Below are positions 47,630 to 58,591 of a stretch of DNA of 64,000 nucleotides, in pieces; position 1 is the stretch's first letter; each line of letters starts with the position of its first letter. The stretch is taken from assembly GCF_000182925.2 (NCBI RefSeq), contig NC_026505.1:2294001-2358000 (forward strand), in the 5' to 3' direction. Position numbers and translations under genes: made by a program. The notes beneath the pieces are model-generated. The model made no database searches, was not told where the DNA came from, and worked only from the letters and a program-made list of their open reading frames with translations. Origin of the DNA: Neurospora crassa OR74A (Eukaryota > Ascomycota > Sordariomycetes > Sordariales > Sordariaceae).

Positions 47630-49093
47630 ATGGACCACCCTACCGAATCAGGCGCCCAGGTCCGGGTGACCTTCACCACCCAGGAGGAGGACATCCAGCT
47701 CGATGAGAGCAAGCGCCAGCTCCTTGTCCCCGCCGACATCCGCCGTTATGGCCTCTCCCGTATTCTCAACTCCGAGTCCATGCTCGACACCAACTCGATC
47801 CCCTTCGACTTCCTTGTTAACGGCAGCTTCCTCCGCGGCAGTCTTGAAGAGTACCTCAACGCCAACGGCCTCTCGCTCGAAACCAACATCACCCTTCAGT
47901 ACGTTCGCAGTTTGATCCCACCAACATACGAGGCCAGCTTTGAGCACGACGACTGGGTCAGCGCCGTCGATGTTCTTTCCGCTACTTCTCCCGCGGGCCG
48001 CTGGTCCGGCGACAACTTTCAGCGCGGCCAAGATCGCATCCTCTCCGCCTCGTACGACGGTCTCCTCAGGATATGGGACGCCTCTGGAAATGTGATTGGC
48101 ACCTCGCCCTCGGGCAGCCACGGTGGTCACACTGCCAGCATAAAAGCTGCCAAATTCCTCTCCAGCACTCAGATTGCCTCGGCCGGCATGGACCGCACAG
48201 TTCGCGTATGGAAGTACACCGAGTCGGGCGAGTCGTACGAGCGTCGCGGCGAGCTGAAGCCCACTCTCGAACTGTACGGCCACACCTCCTCGATCGACTC
48301 GCTCGAGGTTGACGGCGCCTCGAAGCGCATCCTCACTGCCTCCGCCGACGGTTCCATCGGTTTCTGGACCACCTCCAAGGCGTCCGCGCCCGAAGTCTCC
48401 GATTCCTCGCTCCTTCCCGGCGCCCACACATCCAAGCGCCGCAAGCTCGCGACCTCCGTCACCGCCGCCCAGCGCGGCCCGCTCGCCCTTATGAACATCC
48501 ACAATGCGCCCGCCACGGCCGCCGTCTTCGACCCCCGCGACCGCACCGTTGCCTACTCTGTGTCGCAGGACCATACCGTCAAGACCATCGACCTGACCAC
48601 CTCCAGCGTGGTCAGCACCTTCACAACCTCGCATGCGCTCCTCTCTCTCGCTGCCCTGCCGCGCTCCTCGGCCTCGGCGCCCCTTCTCGCCTGCGGCACC
48701 TCCGCCCGACACATTACCCTCGTCGACCCGCGCACCAGCACGGCCGCGACGAGCGTCATGACGCTGCGTGGGCATGCCAACAAGGTGGTCAGTCTGGCGG
48801 CGAACCCGGAGAACGAGTACTCACTGGTTTCGGGCTCGCACGACGGGACGTGCCGGATCTGGGATTTGCGGTCGGTCCGGCCAGCGACCAAGGACGAGGG
48901 CGGCATGGGCAGCGTCAGCGAGCCCGTGTACGTTATTGATCGCGAGAGCCAGCAGGGCAAGAAGAAGAAGAGCAGTGTGACGGGCGACGGGTGCAAGGTG
49001 TTCAGCGTGGTGTGGGATCAGCTGGGCATCTTCAGCGGTGGTGAGGATAAGAAGGTGCAGATTAATAAGGGGAGGGGTGTGAATGCCGAGTAG
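47630..49093 (+). CDS. ytm1: Ribosome biogenesis WD-repeat protein YTM1
   Basis: One intronless frame of 487 residues. The N-terminal ~90 residues are the UBL/NLE domain ([56 protein letters not shown]), which is pulled by the Rea1/Midasin ATPase to release the complex. Seven WD units follow, for example [42 protein letters not shown] and [22 protein letters not shown] basic patch lies between WD units, near residue 265. YTM1, Erb1 and Nop7 form the complex needed for 60S subunit maturation in the nucleolus. Strong GC-rich codon use suggests good expression. The ATG context CGCCATGG is favourable. Confidence 0.96.
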   Translation: MDHPTESGAQVRVTFTTQEEDIQLDESKRQLLVPADIRRYGLSRILNSESMLDTNSIPFDFLVNGSFLRGSLEEYLNANGLSLETNITLQYVRSLIPPTYEASFEHDDWVSAVDVLSATSPAGRWSGDNFQRGQDRILSASYDGLLRIWDASGNVIGTSPSGSHGGHTASIKAAKFLSSTQIASAGMDRTVRVWKYTESGESYERRGELKPTLELYGHTSSIDSLEVDGASKRILTASADGSIGFWTTSKASAPEVSDSSLLPGAHTSKRRKLATSVTAAQRGPLALMNIHNAPATAAVFDPRDRTVAYSVSQDHTVKTIDLTTSSVVSTFTTSHALLSLAALPRSSASAPLLACGTSARHITLVDPRTSTAATSVMTLRGHANKVVSLAANPENEYSLVSGSHDGTCRIWDLRSVRPATKDEGGMGSVSEPVYVIDRESQQGKKKKSSVTGDGCKVFSVVWDQLGIFSGGEDKKVQINKGRGVNAE

Positions 49094-49466
49094 AGGAAGA
49101 AAAATGGTCGGGAAAGAGGGGGTTGTTGATGAAGAGAAGGGAAGCAGCAGAACTTGGTTGTTATGATATACCCAGGATAGATAAAATGGAATGTGAATAC
49201 TGTACAGGATATTTTTGTGATATCTGCAGGGACGAGGCCAAGAACAGCCGTGACAGATTCTTTCTGAACTAAACTGTACGCGAAAACTGTACTGACCTGG
49301 AGCATAGACTAGATGGCTTCTGCAGAGCCCAGTCAGGTTGTTCTGAGGATTATACAAGGTTCATCTACCAACGTCTAAAAGTAGCCAAGTCGGTCTCGGG
49401 GTATAGGTGCATCGTCGACATCTTTCCTTTCTTGTTCAGCACTCGACCAGCAGCTTGAGAGCCGGC
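49094..49466. other. Convergent 3' flanks of YTM1 and exonuclease genes
   Basis: A 373-nt gap between the two stop codons, with no reading frame of interest. Confidence 0.4.
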
Positions 49467-51566
49467 TCAGTGACTTCTCGACATCTTCCTCAACCTCTCC
49501 ACCTCTTCCTCATCAACCGTCGCTTGACTGCTGCTATTGCCCAGCGTCAACTCCTCATCAAAGTCCAAATCCCCAGCCTCCAACGCAGCCTTCATCACAT
49601 CCTCCACGCTCTCTTCCTTCGGCTTTACCTCCACCTCTGCCTGTGTCTCATCTACCTCCTCACCCTCAACCTCCTCTACCTCACCTTCCTGCTCCTGCTC
49701 CTGCCCAAAAATCTCATCCAACAACTCCAACTCACTCTTCCCCTTCACCCCCTCCCCATCCATCACCCCCGTCCCATTCACCCCACGCGCCTCAGCCTCC
49801 TCATACAACGCACACAGCATCTGCACGCCCTGCCACCTGAACTTCAACGTCTCCTCCGAAATCACCCCAGACCCAAAAATCTCCTCCTTCATCCGCTTCG
49901 GCTCAAACGACAGCCTACCCTTTTCCTTCTGAATAGCCACCAGAATGTATTGTGCGGCCGTGCTAGTCTTGATGCCGAGCAACGCGGCCAGAGCTTCGCA
50001 GTTCATCGACGGATTACGAGACCAGAGGTAATAGGCGCGCAGGTTGGCGACGGAGAGGGGGGATTTGGGGGCAAAGGTTTGTTTGCGGGAGATATGGGAG
50101 AGGAGGTAGTTCTGGGCCCAGAGGGTGGCTTCGGAGATGAGGGGGTCGATTGGTTTGGGTACTTTGGACTCTTTGGACTCGTTGGATTCTTTGGAGGTCC
50201 GTTTGCGTTTTGTGGATGTTGTTGAGGGTTCGGTGGTTTTCTTGCTTGTGCCATTCTTGCCGGTTTTGGTGGTGGCAGAGACAAAAGCGTCTTCGCCGCT
50301 GAGGGTCGTGCTCCCGTCTCCTTCGATTTCGACGTTGATATTGTCACCCACAGTGGAGAGGTAGTTGGCTGATAGAGTGGCGTCAGGCGCGGCCGTTACT
50401 TCCGAAAACTGTTCGTCTAATAAGCCGGCTTCTTCGAAGATGACGTCCGCGGCGAGCCTGATGGGCAGCTTGAGCTCGGCGGCGTACGGGAGGGGAGGAG
50501 TGGGGTTAAGTTGCTTTCGTTGGTGGTCCATCATGGCGAAGAGCTGTACGCCGGCGTAGGCGTCGGATCCTGAGTAGAGGATTTGGTCCATGTTCAGGGG
50601 CTTGGACCATTCACTTGTCCGGACTGCTCCTTTGAACATTGGCAACTGGAGGACCTCCTTTACCAATGTTGCCAACGGGACAAGGCGTCTGTTGACAAGC
50701 TTGTGCTCACCGGAAGCAGAGTACTTGACGAGCTTATACAAGTGAGAGAGCTCATAAATTCCCTTTGCTTCGATCCCGAGGAACGTTTTCAAACGGGTGC
50801 AGTCGCCCATGATCCAGACACCGGCTTTGACAACATCGGCGTCCTCGATGATTTGCTTGAGTAACGGAGAAGCAAGCTCATCCTTCCTCGGATAGAGCGA
50901 AATGTGAAAGATTCCAATACGCTTCTCCGAAGCAATCTGGATAACCGACACGTTTTGCCTCGGGCCGTGGCTCTCCTTTGCGCTGATTTCCCATTCCAAG
51001 TCAAGACCGAGAATCTTCTCATCCATGAAGTACTGCTTCAAGACCCTCTCAGTGGTGGTCGCACTTCTGCAGTAATGGACCTTGACCTTCTCGTTCATGT
51101 TTCCATCCTTGTCGGGCCCACGATAGAGGTTGTAAGTCCAGTAAGACTTTGGAGTGCCCTCGGCCGCCTTCTTCGCCTCCTTGAAGAGATCCTCGGACAT
51201 GGTGAAGCTGAGTGGTGTAAACGGAGGCTTGAGAGAAGCATCCTCATCTTTCGACTCAACGTTCCCATCCTCGAGTATGAGTTGGAACTGTTCCTCCAGC
51301 CCTTCCTGTGCATCAACAAACTCCTGCCCCTGGGAGTCTAACGTCGTTCCATTCGCGTCAGGATTTCCCTGAGGTACACCTGTGGAGTTGAAGACACCAT
51401 CGTGGTTGGGCGGAAGAACAGGTTCCGGGTTTGAGGCTGCTGACACCGCAGAGTCGCTGTGATATCTTGCCAAAGATGGCAGTTGCGGGTATCCAACGCT
51501 GCCGCGACTATCGCCAGCAAACGTAATGCCCCGGCTTGAATTCCACGTCTGATCTTTCCTCTCCAT
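49467..51566 (-). CDS. DEDD-type 3'-5' exonuclease domain protein
   Basis: From the ATG at 51566 (MERKDQTWNSSRG) the frame gives 699 residues. The exonuclease core spans about residues 180-380: ILGLDLEWE holds the first Asp/Glu pair, VWIMGDCTRLKTFLGI follows, and LYSGSDAYAGVQLF holds the last Asp with the family's Tyr spacing. It resembles the WRN exonuclease domain and fungal relatives. A C-terminal helical part (FAPKSPLSVANLRAYYLWSR, LAALLGIKTSTAAQYILVAI) looks like an HRDC or winged-helix module. Between them is a Ser/Thr/Lys-rich linker with KRKR. The frame is also open to an ATG at 51722, but a donor (GTAGGT), a GCTGACC branch site and an AAG acceptor outline a 5' UTR intron at 51580-51656, which favours the downstream ATG. 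Confidence 0.85.
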   Translation of the reverse strand: MERKDQTWNSSRGITFAGDSRGSVGYPQLPSLARYHSDSAVSAASNPEPVLPPNHDGVFNSTGVPQGNPDANGTTLDSQGQEFVDAQEGLEEQFQLILEDGNVESKDEDASLKPPFTPLSFTMSEDLFKEAKKAAEGTPKSYWTYNLYRGPDKDGNMNEKVKVHYCRSATTTERVLKQYFMDEKILGLDLEWEISAKESHGPRQNVSVIQIASEKRIGIFHISLYPRKDELASPLLKQIIEDADVVKAGVWIMGDCTRLKTFLGIEAKGIYELSHLYKLVKYSASGEHKLVNRRLVPLATLVKEVLQLPMFKGAVRTSEWSKPLNMDQILYSGSDAYAGVQLFAMMDHQRKQLNPTPPLPYAAELKLPIRLAADVIFEEAGLLDEQFSEVTAAPDATLSANYLSTVGDNINVEIEGDGSTTLSGEDAFVSATTKTGKNGTSKKTTEPSTTSTKRKRTSKESNESKESKVPKPIDPLISEATLWAQNYLLSHISRKQTFAPKSPLSVANLRAYYLWSRNPSMNCEALAALLGIKTSTAAQYILVAIQKEKGRLSFEPKRMKEEIFGSGVISEETLKFRWQGVQMLCALYEEAEARGVNGTGVMDGEGVKGKSELELLDEIFGQEQEQEGEVEEVEGEEVDETQAEVEVKPKEESVEDVMKAALEAGDLDFDEELTLGNSSSQATVDEEEVERLRKMSRSH

Positions 51567-52536
51567 GGCGCCAAGATGTCTTGATTTGTGTAAAACCCTG
51601 GTCAGCCAAAAATATACGGAGAAGTAGTAAGGACCTGGAAGAGCCAGTGAACCTACACTGGATAACGGGATGTGGAAGGAACCGAGGATGAGGGCGAAGA
51701 AGCAAAGAAACGCCGCCGGCATTGCCTCAGAGTCAAGCTGGTGGTGCTGTTTACGGCGTTGGCACCGGCGCCGATGGCTTGTGGTATAGGGTGCGGGGAC
51801 CTCATTATAGCGATGGATGGCAAGCGCAGATCACAAAGTTGCCGAGTGCGTGGGAGGTATGCGTGGTAGAGGTAGGTAGGTAGTAAGTAATGTTGCAGGT
51901 TGTCAAGGCCCAGAGAACTGCGCCATGACCTGTCGATTCGTTTGAATGCTGACAGAGGGGAACGAGACGAAAAGGTGTTTGGTGGTTTCAGGGCACTGAT
52001 ATGAATGTTGGTTCGGTCAAAGTGGGGGAACCAAGAGAAGAAGTCGGAGACGGAGTGGACGTTGAAACTTCAAGTTGAACAAATATTGGACCGAGAAATA
52101 CCTTGTCACGGGCAACGTTGGCTGCTGGCAGGCAGAAACGCGAACGTATTTGGTTGCCTCCGAATACTGAAATCACAAACGAACTGTTTGCTTTGTTCAC
52201 AAGGAAGGGTCGATGTGAACTAATTGATTCGGTTGCCACTGCAACAGCAGCGCTGTCACGACGTCCAGCCGCTGCCGAGTTGCTGCTGCTGAAGCCTAGG
52301 TAGATACCCCGTTTATTCTCATATGCATGGGTACAAGCATAAGCTGCGCCAAGAACGAATCCGAGTCCACGCTGATACTGTGGGAATTACTGATCTTTTT
52401 TCACTGTACAACAGCTTAGTACGTACGCCCTGTCGCCTTGTTGGCCTCACAATCGAAGCTCAGTGAACAGCCACTGAACGTCCCTTTCGACATCCAGACT
52501 TACCTAAAGACTCGACCATTCCACACCACATACAAC
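51567..52536. other. Divergent spacer between exonuclease and LSM5 genes
   Basis: It contains the likely 5' UTR intron of the exonuclease gene (51580-51656), a GTAGGTAGGTAG run near 51871-51882, and the LSM5 leader with a CAACATGG start context. No other gene is supported. Confidence 0.45.
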
Positions 52537-53152
52537 ATGGCCTCGCAATTACTTCCTCTCGGTGAGTGAGAGAGCTCATGCTGGGCACCACTACTTAGGT
52601 ATCCAAGAATAAGACAGCTAACGTGGTTTTTTTCCCCAGAGCTCATCGACAAGTGTGTTGGTTCCCGCATCTGGGTTGTCATGAAGGGAGACAAGGGCAC
52701 GTTATGCCATCCTAGCTGTCCCTGCTGGATTTTGACTTATCGATGGATGTGCTGACTGATGATGGAATGAAAACAGAGTTCGCTGGCACTCTTGTTGGTT
52801 TCGATGACTACGTTAGTAAGTAGCGGGCCTCTCCTCACCATCCCCTGTCTTCATATCGTCCCACGGAGCCTTATGCTAACTCACTTTCAAATAGACATGG
52901 TTTTGGAGGACGTCACTGAGTTGTACGACGCGTCCTACTCTGGAAGTAGTTCATGAAGGACATTACTAACTTCACTCCTGCTCGATCAGCGACTACTCCG
53001 GCAACCACACCAAGTTGAAGAAGATCCTGTTGAACGGCAACAACATCTGCATGGTGGGTCATCATCGTCATCAAAGCTCGCGTTTACAAACAACTAACAG
53101 CTGTGCTCAGTTGATTCCCGGTGGTGAAGGCCCAATTGCGGCATCTGCCTGA
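52537..53152 (+). CDS. lsm5: U6 snRNA-associated Sm-like protein LSm5
   Basis: Six small exons (52537-52561, 52640-52696, 52777-52815, 52895-52922, 52990-53053, 53111-53152) encode 84 residues, close to yeast and human LSm5 (about 90). The Sm1 motif reads SRIWVVMKGDKEFAGTLVGF and DDYVNMVLEDVTEF; the Sm2 motif is KILLNGNNICMLIPGG. LSm5 is part of the LSm2-8 ring on U6 snRNA in the nucleus and the LSm1-7 ring in mRNA decay. Intron 2 has a GC donor (GCACGT) rather than GT; only this choice keeps the reading GDKEFAGT. Intron 4 begins GTACGA. Five introns in an 84-codon gene is unusually dense for this window. Confidence 0.93.
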
Positions 53153-53646
53153 TTTGAAGGCTTGAGAGGATACATGAGGCATGGCCGCGTTAGGAAGAAG
53201 CAATCATCATCAGCATATCACGAAATACGAATGGACGTTTCTTTGCCCTCTGTCGGTCACTTCAAGAAGAAGTCAATAATAATAGGTAATTCAGACTGAT
53301 TCCAAAACACCTCCAAGGAAATTGCTGCCATACACAGCTCACATGAGGTAGGTTGAACTATAATCCTCCATCATATTTCATACTGTTTGTTTGACCCGAC
53401 TTGACCAAAAAAAATTATCTTAGGCTAGCACGATCAGCAGTTCCTCTTAACCTTAACCAAGCGCTTTTGGATCACCTCTTCAATTGAGAAACAAAGCAAG
53501 AAAATGGCTGCCTGTTGTTGCAACTCACCTGATCTAGGAGCACCAGCAACATTGAATATCCAAACCCACCCCACCACCCAACCAGCCGTCCTTGCTCTCT
53601 TCCACAACCCATAACTACCAAACCAACATTCAACCACCACCACACT
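53153..53646. other. Convergent 3' flanks of LSM5 and BCS1-like genes
   Basis: About 490 nt. Short minus-strand frames are chance. It holds the two 3' UTRs only. Confidence 0.4.
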
Positions 53647-56415
53647 TCAAATAGCCTTAGCATCCAAAATCTTGCTCTTACTCTCCTTCGCCTTGACCAG
53701 CTCCTCCACCCACTTGTCCACCTCCGCCAACGCCCTTCTGGGGTCCTTCTTGCGCCTCAACAGAAAGCCCTGGATCTCCGCCGGACTGAGGATCTGGGAT
53801 GCCGGGATTCTCAGGGAAAACTCCCTGGCGATCTTTTGGAGTTCTTGTCTAGTTAGGGGGGTAATGTGGAGAGGGACGGGACTTTCCGTCTTTTCTTCTG
53901 CTGGTTCTTGTTGTTTCCCCTTGTCTTTGGCTGTCGCCGCGGCGGCGGCGGTGATGATGGGAACAAGAGGAGGAGCAGCGGCGTTGTCCTCTTCGCCAAT
54001 GACGGTTGCGTCACTAGAGCAACTGCTGATGGAGGACTTGCGGAGGTTGTTGTCGTCGAGGAGTTTGAGATCAACGATCTTGGGGTCTATGGGGGGCTGT
54101 TGTTGTTTTTCTTCATCCTTCTCAGCGGTGGTGCCGGTGCCTGTGCCGGTGCCATCCGGGGACGCAACCCCCGTGTGAGGAGAATGACCGACTGGAGGCA
54201 ATGTAGTAGCTGCCGATGTGGTGCTAGCTGTGACCTTATTCCCAACCTGGGTAAATGTCACTGTGGCTGGGTTCACCACATCGGCTTCGTACATCCTCTC
54301 AAATAGCTCCCTGACTTGTTCCTGCGTGGCGTTGAGGAAAGCAATCTGGATGTCGACCCTGCCCGGTCGAAGTAGTGCTTCGTCTAGCTTCTCTGGCTTG
54401 TTGGTTGTCATGATGAGCACGCGGCCTTCATGCGAGGCAACGCCGTCGATGGCGTTGAGTAAACCTGATAGCGAAATGCCCCGTTCTCGGTCATACGGAG
54501 ACGGCCGTCTGCGACCGTACTGTCTCCGGACCAAGTCCAGGTTATGAAGTGTAGTGGCAGCGAACGTCTTCGACATCCTTTTCCTCTTCTGCTTTTTCTT
54601 GTGCTTCTTCTCTTTGGCCGTCATGGGCTTCTTCTTCTTGTCAGTAGTGCTGCTAGATTCTTGTTTCGTTATTTTCTCTCCAGTTTCTCTGGCATCATCT
54701 GCAGAAGAGGTGGGCTTCTCTTCGCCCTCAGGGGCAGCAGGTTTCTGTTTCTCCTTTTCAGGAGTGGTATTCTTTTCGTCAGTAACCGTCTCATCTGCCT
54801 TTTCCTCGTCATTGCCCTCTTTAAGCATCTCCTTCAAGGCAGCCAACTTCTCCGCCACTTCCTTCTCAAGAGCCTCCTGCTCTGCCGTCACCTGCTTTCC
54901 CTTCCCTTTCCTCTTCTTCCTCGCCAACTTTCCCTCCAAAAATATCACCTCCAGTGCCCTCTTCTTCTCACTCATCAAATAATCATCATCACTATCACTA
55001 CTCCCACCTGCATCACTACCACTACTCTCACTACTACTACTACTCTCCTCATCCGTCTCATCCTTTCTATTCACCAATCCCGCCGTATCAATATCCTCCA
55101 ACAGCACCACACACCGTCTCGGCAGATTCGTAAACAACATCCCCAGATCGTCCTCCGTCAGATTCTGATCCAACAACGAAATCACAAAGATATCCAGCCC
55201 AAACACCCCCGCCAGCGCAAAACTCAAGCTCGTCTTGCCCGTCCCCGGCGGGCCATGAAACAGGTACCCCCTGCGCAACGGAATGCCCCGCTCGCCATAC
55301 CACTGCGCCGTGTCCCTGTGCAGATACTCGTTCATATCCTGCAACACCATCAGCTTTTGCTTCTCGTCCAGCACCACCGTGTCCATGGGCCGGATGGGCC
55401 GATCGGCCACTTCCGTCCAGACATGGCGGCCGCCGTAGATGCGCATCTCGGGCCGCGCCGGACGGCGCACCACGGTCGTGGCCGCCTGGCGGTTGTGGTT
55501 CCATTCTTTGGTGAACTGGATAAAGTGCTTGATGGGCCCGGCGGAGAAGCCGACGCAGGTGATGACGAGGTTCTCCTCGCGACGCATCGAAAGACCCCGC
55601 CACTCGGACTGGTGCGCAATGTTGGAGCGCGTCCGGTTGAGCCAGAAGTAGGTGCCGGCGAAGGTGAAGGTGTAGGGCACGTTGACGGCGGGGAGGAAGC
55701 GAGGGGGTTTTTGGTGCTTGTGCGTGGAGAAGTTGAGGCAGGCTTCGCCGTTGGGGAGGATGGTGGGGGCTTGTTTTTTCTTGTTTTTGGCGGCGGCGGC
55801 GGCGGTGGTGTTGGAAGGGTCTGTGGTGTTATTGGTAGTGCTGGTGCTGGTGCTGACGGAAGTGGCCGAGGTGGTAATGGCGGTTTTGACAGCGGCAGCT
55901 CCGGCAGCGGCAGCGGCTCCGGCCTCGTCGTCTTCGTCATGGTCGTCGGCGCTGCCGGCTATGGTGTCGGCTTGAAGGAAGCGTGTCTTGGCTGAGTTGG
56001 GCTGGACGGCGACCCAACGCATGATGTGGATGAAGATCGGGTCGTCGTCACCGACTTCGACTCTGGCGGTGAACCAGTTGCAGATGATGTCTTCGACCAG
56101 CAGCATTTTTACCTCGGACCAGAGTCTTTTGGCGGCCCATACGATAGGACCCAGGGATAGGAGGATTGTGGGATCGAAGCCGAGCCAGCTGGTGATTGCT
56201 CGGTGACAGGACACCAGGAAGTCTCTGACGGCCGGTGGAAGGTACATGTCCAGCATGGGGCTGAGGCTCGCCAGGAGGTTGTCAGGCAGTAACATTGTTG
56301 GGGCCTGGGTAGTATCGTTGATGGTGGTTGTGGTGATGTTGATGGCCTCGCCACTGTCGGTAGAGGCATCTACCAGCGTGGAGAGTACCCATATCATGAG
56401 CATGTGACAGTCCAT
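53647..56415 (-). CDS. BCS1-type AAA ATPase with a large insertion in the ATPase core
   Basis: An intronless frame of 922 residues. The N-terminal part (about 40-340) is of BCS1_N type: hydrophobic stretches at LLSLGPIVWAAKRLW and MLLVEDIICNWFTARVEV, then WRGLSMRREENLVITCVGFS and RPMDTVVLDEKQKLMVLQDM. The AAA core has Walker A GPPGTGKTS near 388-396, Walker B CVVLLEDID near 440, and GISLSGLLNAIDGV with the sensor LIMTTNKPEKLDEALLRPGR after 640. Between Walker B and that block is a ~190-residue Ser/Glu/Lys-rich insert. True Bcs1 (about 450 residues) assembles the Rieske protein into complex III in mitochondria; many fungi have extra, larger paralogues of unknown role, and this looks like one. 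An Ala/Thr-rich insert also lies near 170-215. Confidence 0.85.
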   Translation of the reverse strand: MDCHMLMIWVLSTLVDASTDSGEAINITTTTINDTTQAPTMLLPDNLLASLSPMLDMYLPPAVRDFLVSCHRAITSWLGFDPTILLSLGPIVWAAKRLWSEVKMLLVEDIICNWFTARVEVGDDDPIFIHIMRWVAVQPNSAKTRFLQADTIAGSADDHDEDDEAGAAAAAGAAAVKTAITTSATSVSTSTSTTNNTTDPSNTTAAAAAKNKKKQAPTILPNGEACLNFSTHKHQKPPRFLPAVNVPYTFTFAGTYFWLNRTRSNIAHQSEWRGLSMRREENLVITCVGFSAGPIKHFIQFTKEWNHNRQAATTVVRRPARPEMRIYGGRHVWTEVADRPIRPMDTVVLDEKQKLMVLQDMNEYLHRDTAQWYGERGIPLRRGYLFHGPPGTGKTSLSFALAGVFGLDIFVISLLDQNLTEDDLGMLFTNLPRRCVVLLEDIDTAGLVNRKDETDEESSSSSESSGSDAGGSSDSDDDYLMSEKKRALEVIFLEGKLARKKRKGKGKQVTAEQEALEKEVAEKLAALKEMLKEGNDEEKADETVTDEKNTTPEKEKQKPAAPEGEEKPTSSADDARETGEKITKQESSSTTDKKKKPMTAKEKKHKKKQKRKRMSKTFAATTLHNLDLVRRQYGRRRPSPYDRERGISLSGLLNAIDGVASHEGRVLIMTTNKPEKLDEALLRPGRVDIQIAFLNATQEQVRELFERMYEADVVNPATVTFTQVGNKVTASTTSAATTLPPVGHSPHTGVASPDGTGTGTGTTAEKDEEKQQQPPIDPKIVDLKLLDDNNLRKSSISSCSSDATVIGEEDNAAAPPLVPIITAAAAATAKDKGKQQEPAEEKTESPVPLHITPLTRQELQKIAREFSLRIPASQILSPAEIQGFLLRRKKDPRRALAEVDKWVEELVKAKESKSKILDAKAI

Positions 56416-58591
56416 GTTGACGAAAGAACGACAATACGATGATCAACGAGGTGATGTTGTATGCAGTCATAGACGATACAGTCCGTCAGAATATGTTCAT
56501 GAAGTCGTTGGGCGCTAGTGACCTTATACCTCCTCCTTCCTGCTTCATCACCAGACACCTCGTGATGGCCTGGAGAGGGGGCAATAGCTGATAGTGGAGC
56601 AGCTGAAACTTGATTTCCTGAAAGAGAAGGAGCGGGAGTAGATATTCAGCCTTGTCGGTAGGCCTTCTTGCTAGGTAGTCCATACACCATACATGTTGGC
56701 AAATTATCGTAACGATCAAGGAGGACATGGGAGGGGAGCTGCCATCACCCACCCAACCCTTGTTACCAATCATGCGGTACCGTGCGAGGTAAAAGAAGAG
56801 TGGGCTATCCTCCAAGTATTCCCTCTGTCCAACGCTCTCTTCACGTTTCAAGTTCCACAACAACAAACGTGTATCACTGTCTGGATTACGCTCCCCAAAG
56901 CCTGAAGGAGGACATCCAAGGAAAGCAAAGTGTAGGAGGGACTAACAGACAAACATCTGATGAAGCACATGCTTGCATGTCTCGGTTCTGCTTAGGCTCC
57001 AGCTTTGAATGTGATGTTTGTGCGTGTCCTCTTGATGCCAATAGGACACAAAGTTGGATTACTGGTGTTTTGGCAGCCAAGCTCCAAGGTAGCTCAGCAT
57101 AGCAAGGCAGCTATCCAGCGTCCCATGTCGTTATCCATCACAGTCTTTGCCCCTCATACATGTTGCCGCATTTCCTTGCTTGTCGGGATAGAAAAGTTCC
57201 GTTATTATTTCTCTGTTCCCAGGAAAAAACTAAGAGACACAACAGGGGCCTAGCCTCATCTATGAACGGGAACCAGTCTTCCGTGAGAAGGCCCGTCGGG
57301 AAGATAACCACAAGCAGGCAGCCGGAAGTAGCGTACGGGGTCAAAGGAGACCATGACATGAGAGATGCTGTTTTCCTCTCTGTCTCGGCTGGGCTTCTGG
57401 AGTTATGAAAGCACTTCTGGAAACATCTGCTCTTTTCTCACCGAAGAGAGTCAAAAGTCCAATAATGCTGGCCCTTCTCTGTGAGATTGGTCCATCGGGT
57501 CCACGACCCGATATGTTCCTTGGCTCAGTGAAAGGTTGCACGCTGGCCGCGTACTTCATGGTGTAGATGCTTTTCTTGTATGAGGCTTGCTCATCTGTAC
57601 ATGGGTCAGTTTGGAAAGTTTGCTTGGCCAATGCAGTTGTTTCCTTGAACAACATGTCACAGGGCCGGCGGATGGCCAAAATTCTAATCTACCTAGGACT
57701 TAAAAGTAGTACAATCGTTACTACCCCGCGCTACAAGGAACTAACGTTGACGAACGGTTGCTCTCTTGTGCCGAGAGCCTCAGCTTCGTCGTTTTGGTTA
57801 AACGCGGTCGAGGTAGGGTGCCACGAACGTACATCTTTGTTTGGCTTCGCAGAGCCTCAAGCTGTATAAGCCTAGTTTGTTGACAGGGGGTTTGGCTTTG
57901 CGGCTGGGAAGGTATGATCAAAGAGCTCCGAAGCGACCCAATAATGATTCCTTATACTAAGATATCATATGTACACTATGGCGCAAGCTTGTCTCAAACC
58001 GGTTCATGTAACCTTGAGGATGAGGCTTAAAATGAAAATCAACTCCGTTTTCGTATTTCCCGCTGTTTCTCCAGCAAAATAATTCGTGTGTTTTTGCTGA
58101 TCCAGAATTATCTTACTGTGATCCACAGAAAGGGAAACTCGGTGACAAAGAAGTGATGTCAACGGGTGATCGATTCTGGACTTCCTGTTTGAAGCACTGT
58201 GATTAGCCATTGAGGATCATCCTGTCTTGGCCTTACGCCCACGTACATAGTATAGCAAGTGTACAAGCTCCGCAATCACTCAATAGGGCATAGTAGGTCG
58301 CACTTCAGGCTGGGCTGTTGACTTGAAATCTAGGTCATAAACCTACCCAACAGCATGCTCAATGGTGCAAGGGCACACGGGTGTGCAGTGTCCCTGGCTG
58401 GTGTTGAACACGTCAACTTGTGTTAGACGGTCTTTCTGAGTCCAAAGAGTTAGATTCCGTTTTAGCCAAAGATGTTCGTTGATGGAAGATACACCACCTT
58501 CTAGAAAATATATTTGCTGTTCCCTATGTTTTCCTATCCCATCCCGCAGATCCCTTTGTTTCCGTTTCCCCAGCCCAAGGCACGCCCAGCT
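56416..58591. other. 2.2 kb spacer between two minus-strand genes
   Basis: The left end is the promoter of the BCS1-like gene, the right end the 3' flank of the asparaginase gene. Frames are all short. No element, repeat array or RNA gene was recognised. Confidence 0.4.

Noticed and set aside
51567-51722. Upstream start MPAAFLCFFALILGSF for the exonuclease, giving a signal-like N-terminus
   Set aside because: A plausible 5' UTR intron (51580-51656, with GTAGGT donor and GCTGACC branch) covers most of this segment, so the hydrophobic start is probably not translated. Kept as an alternative only.
54544-55995. 483-codon frame antisense to the BCS1-like gene
   Set aside because: It is a shadow of a GC-biased coding frame; the translation is low-complexity Leu/Arg/Gly sequence.
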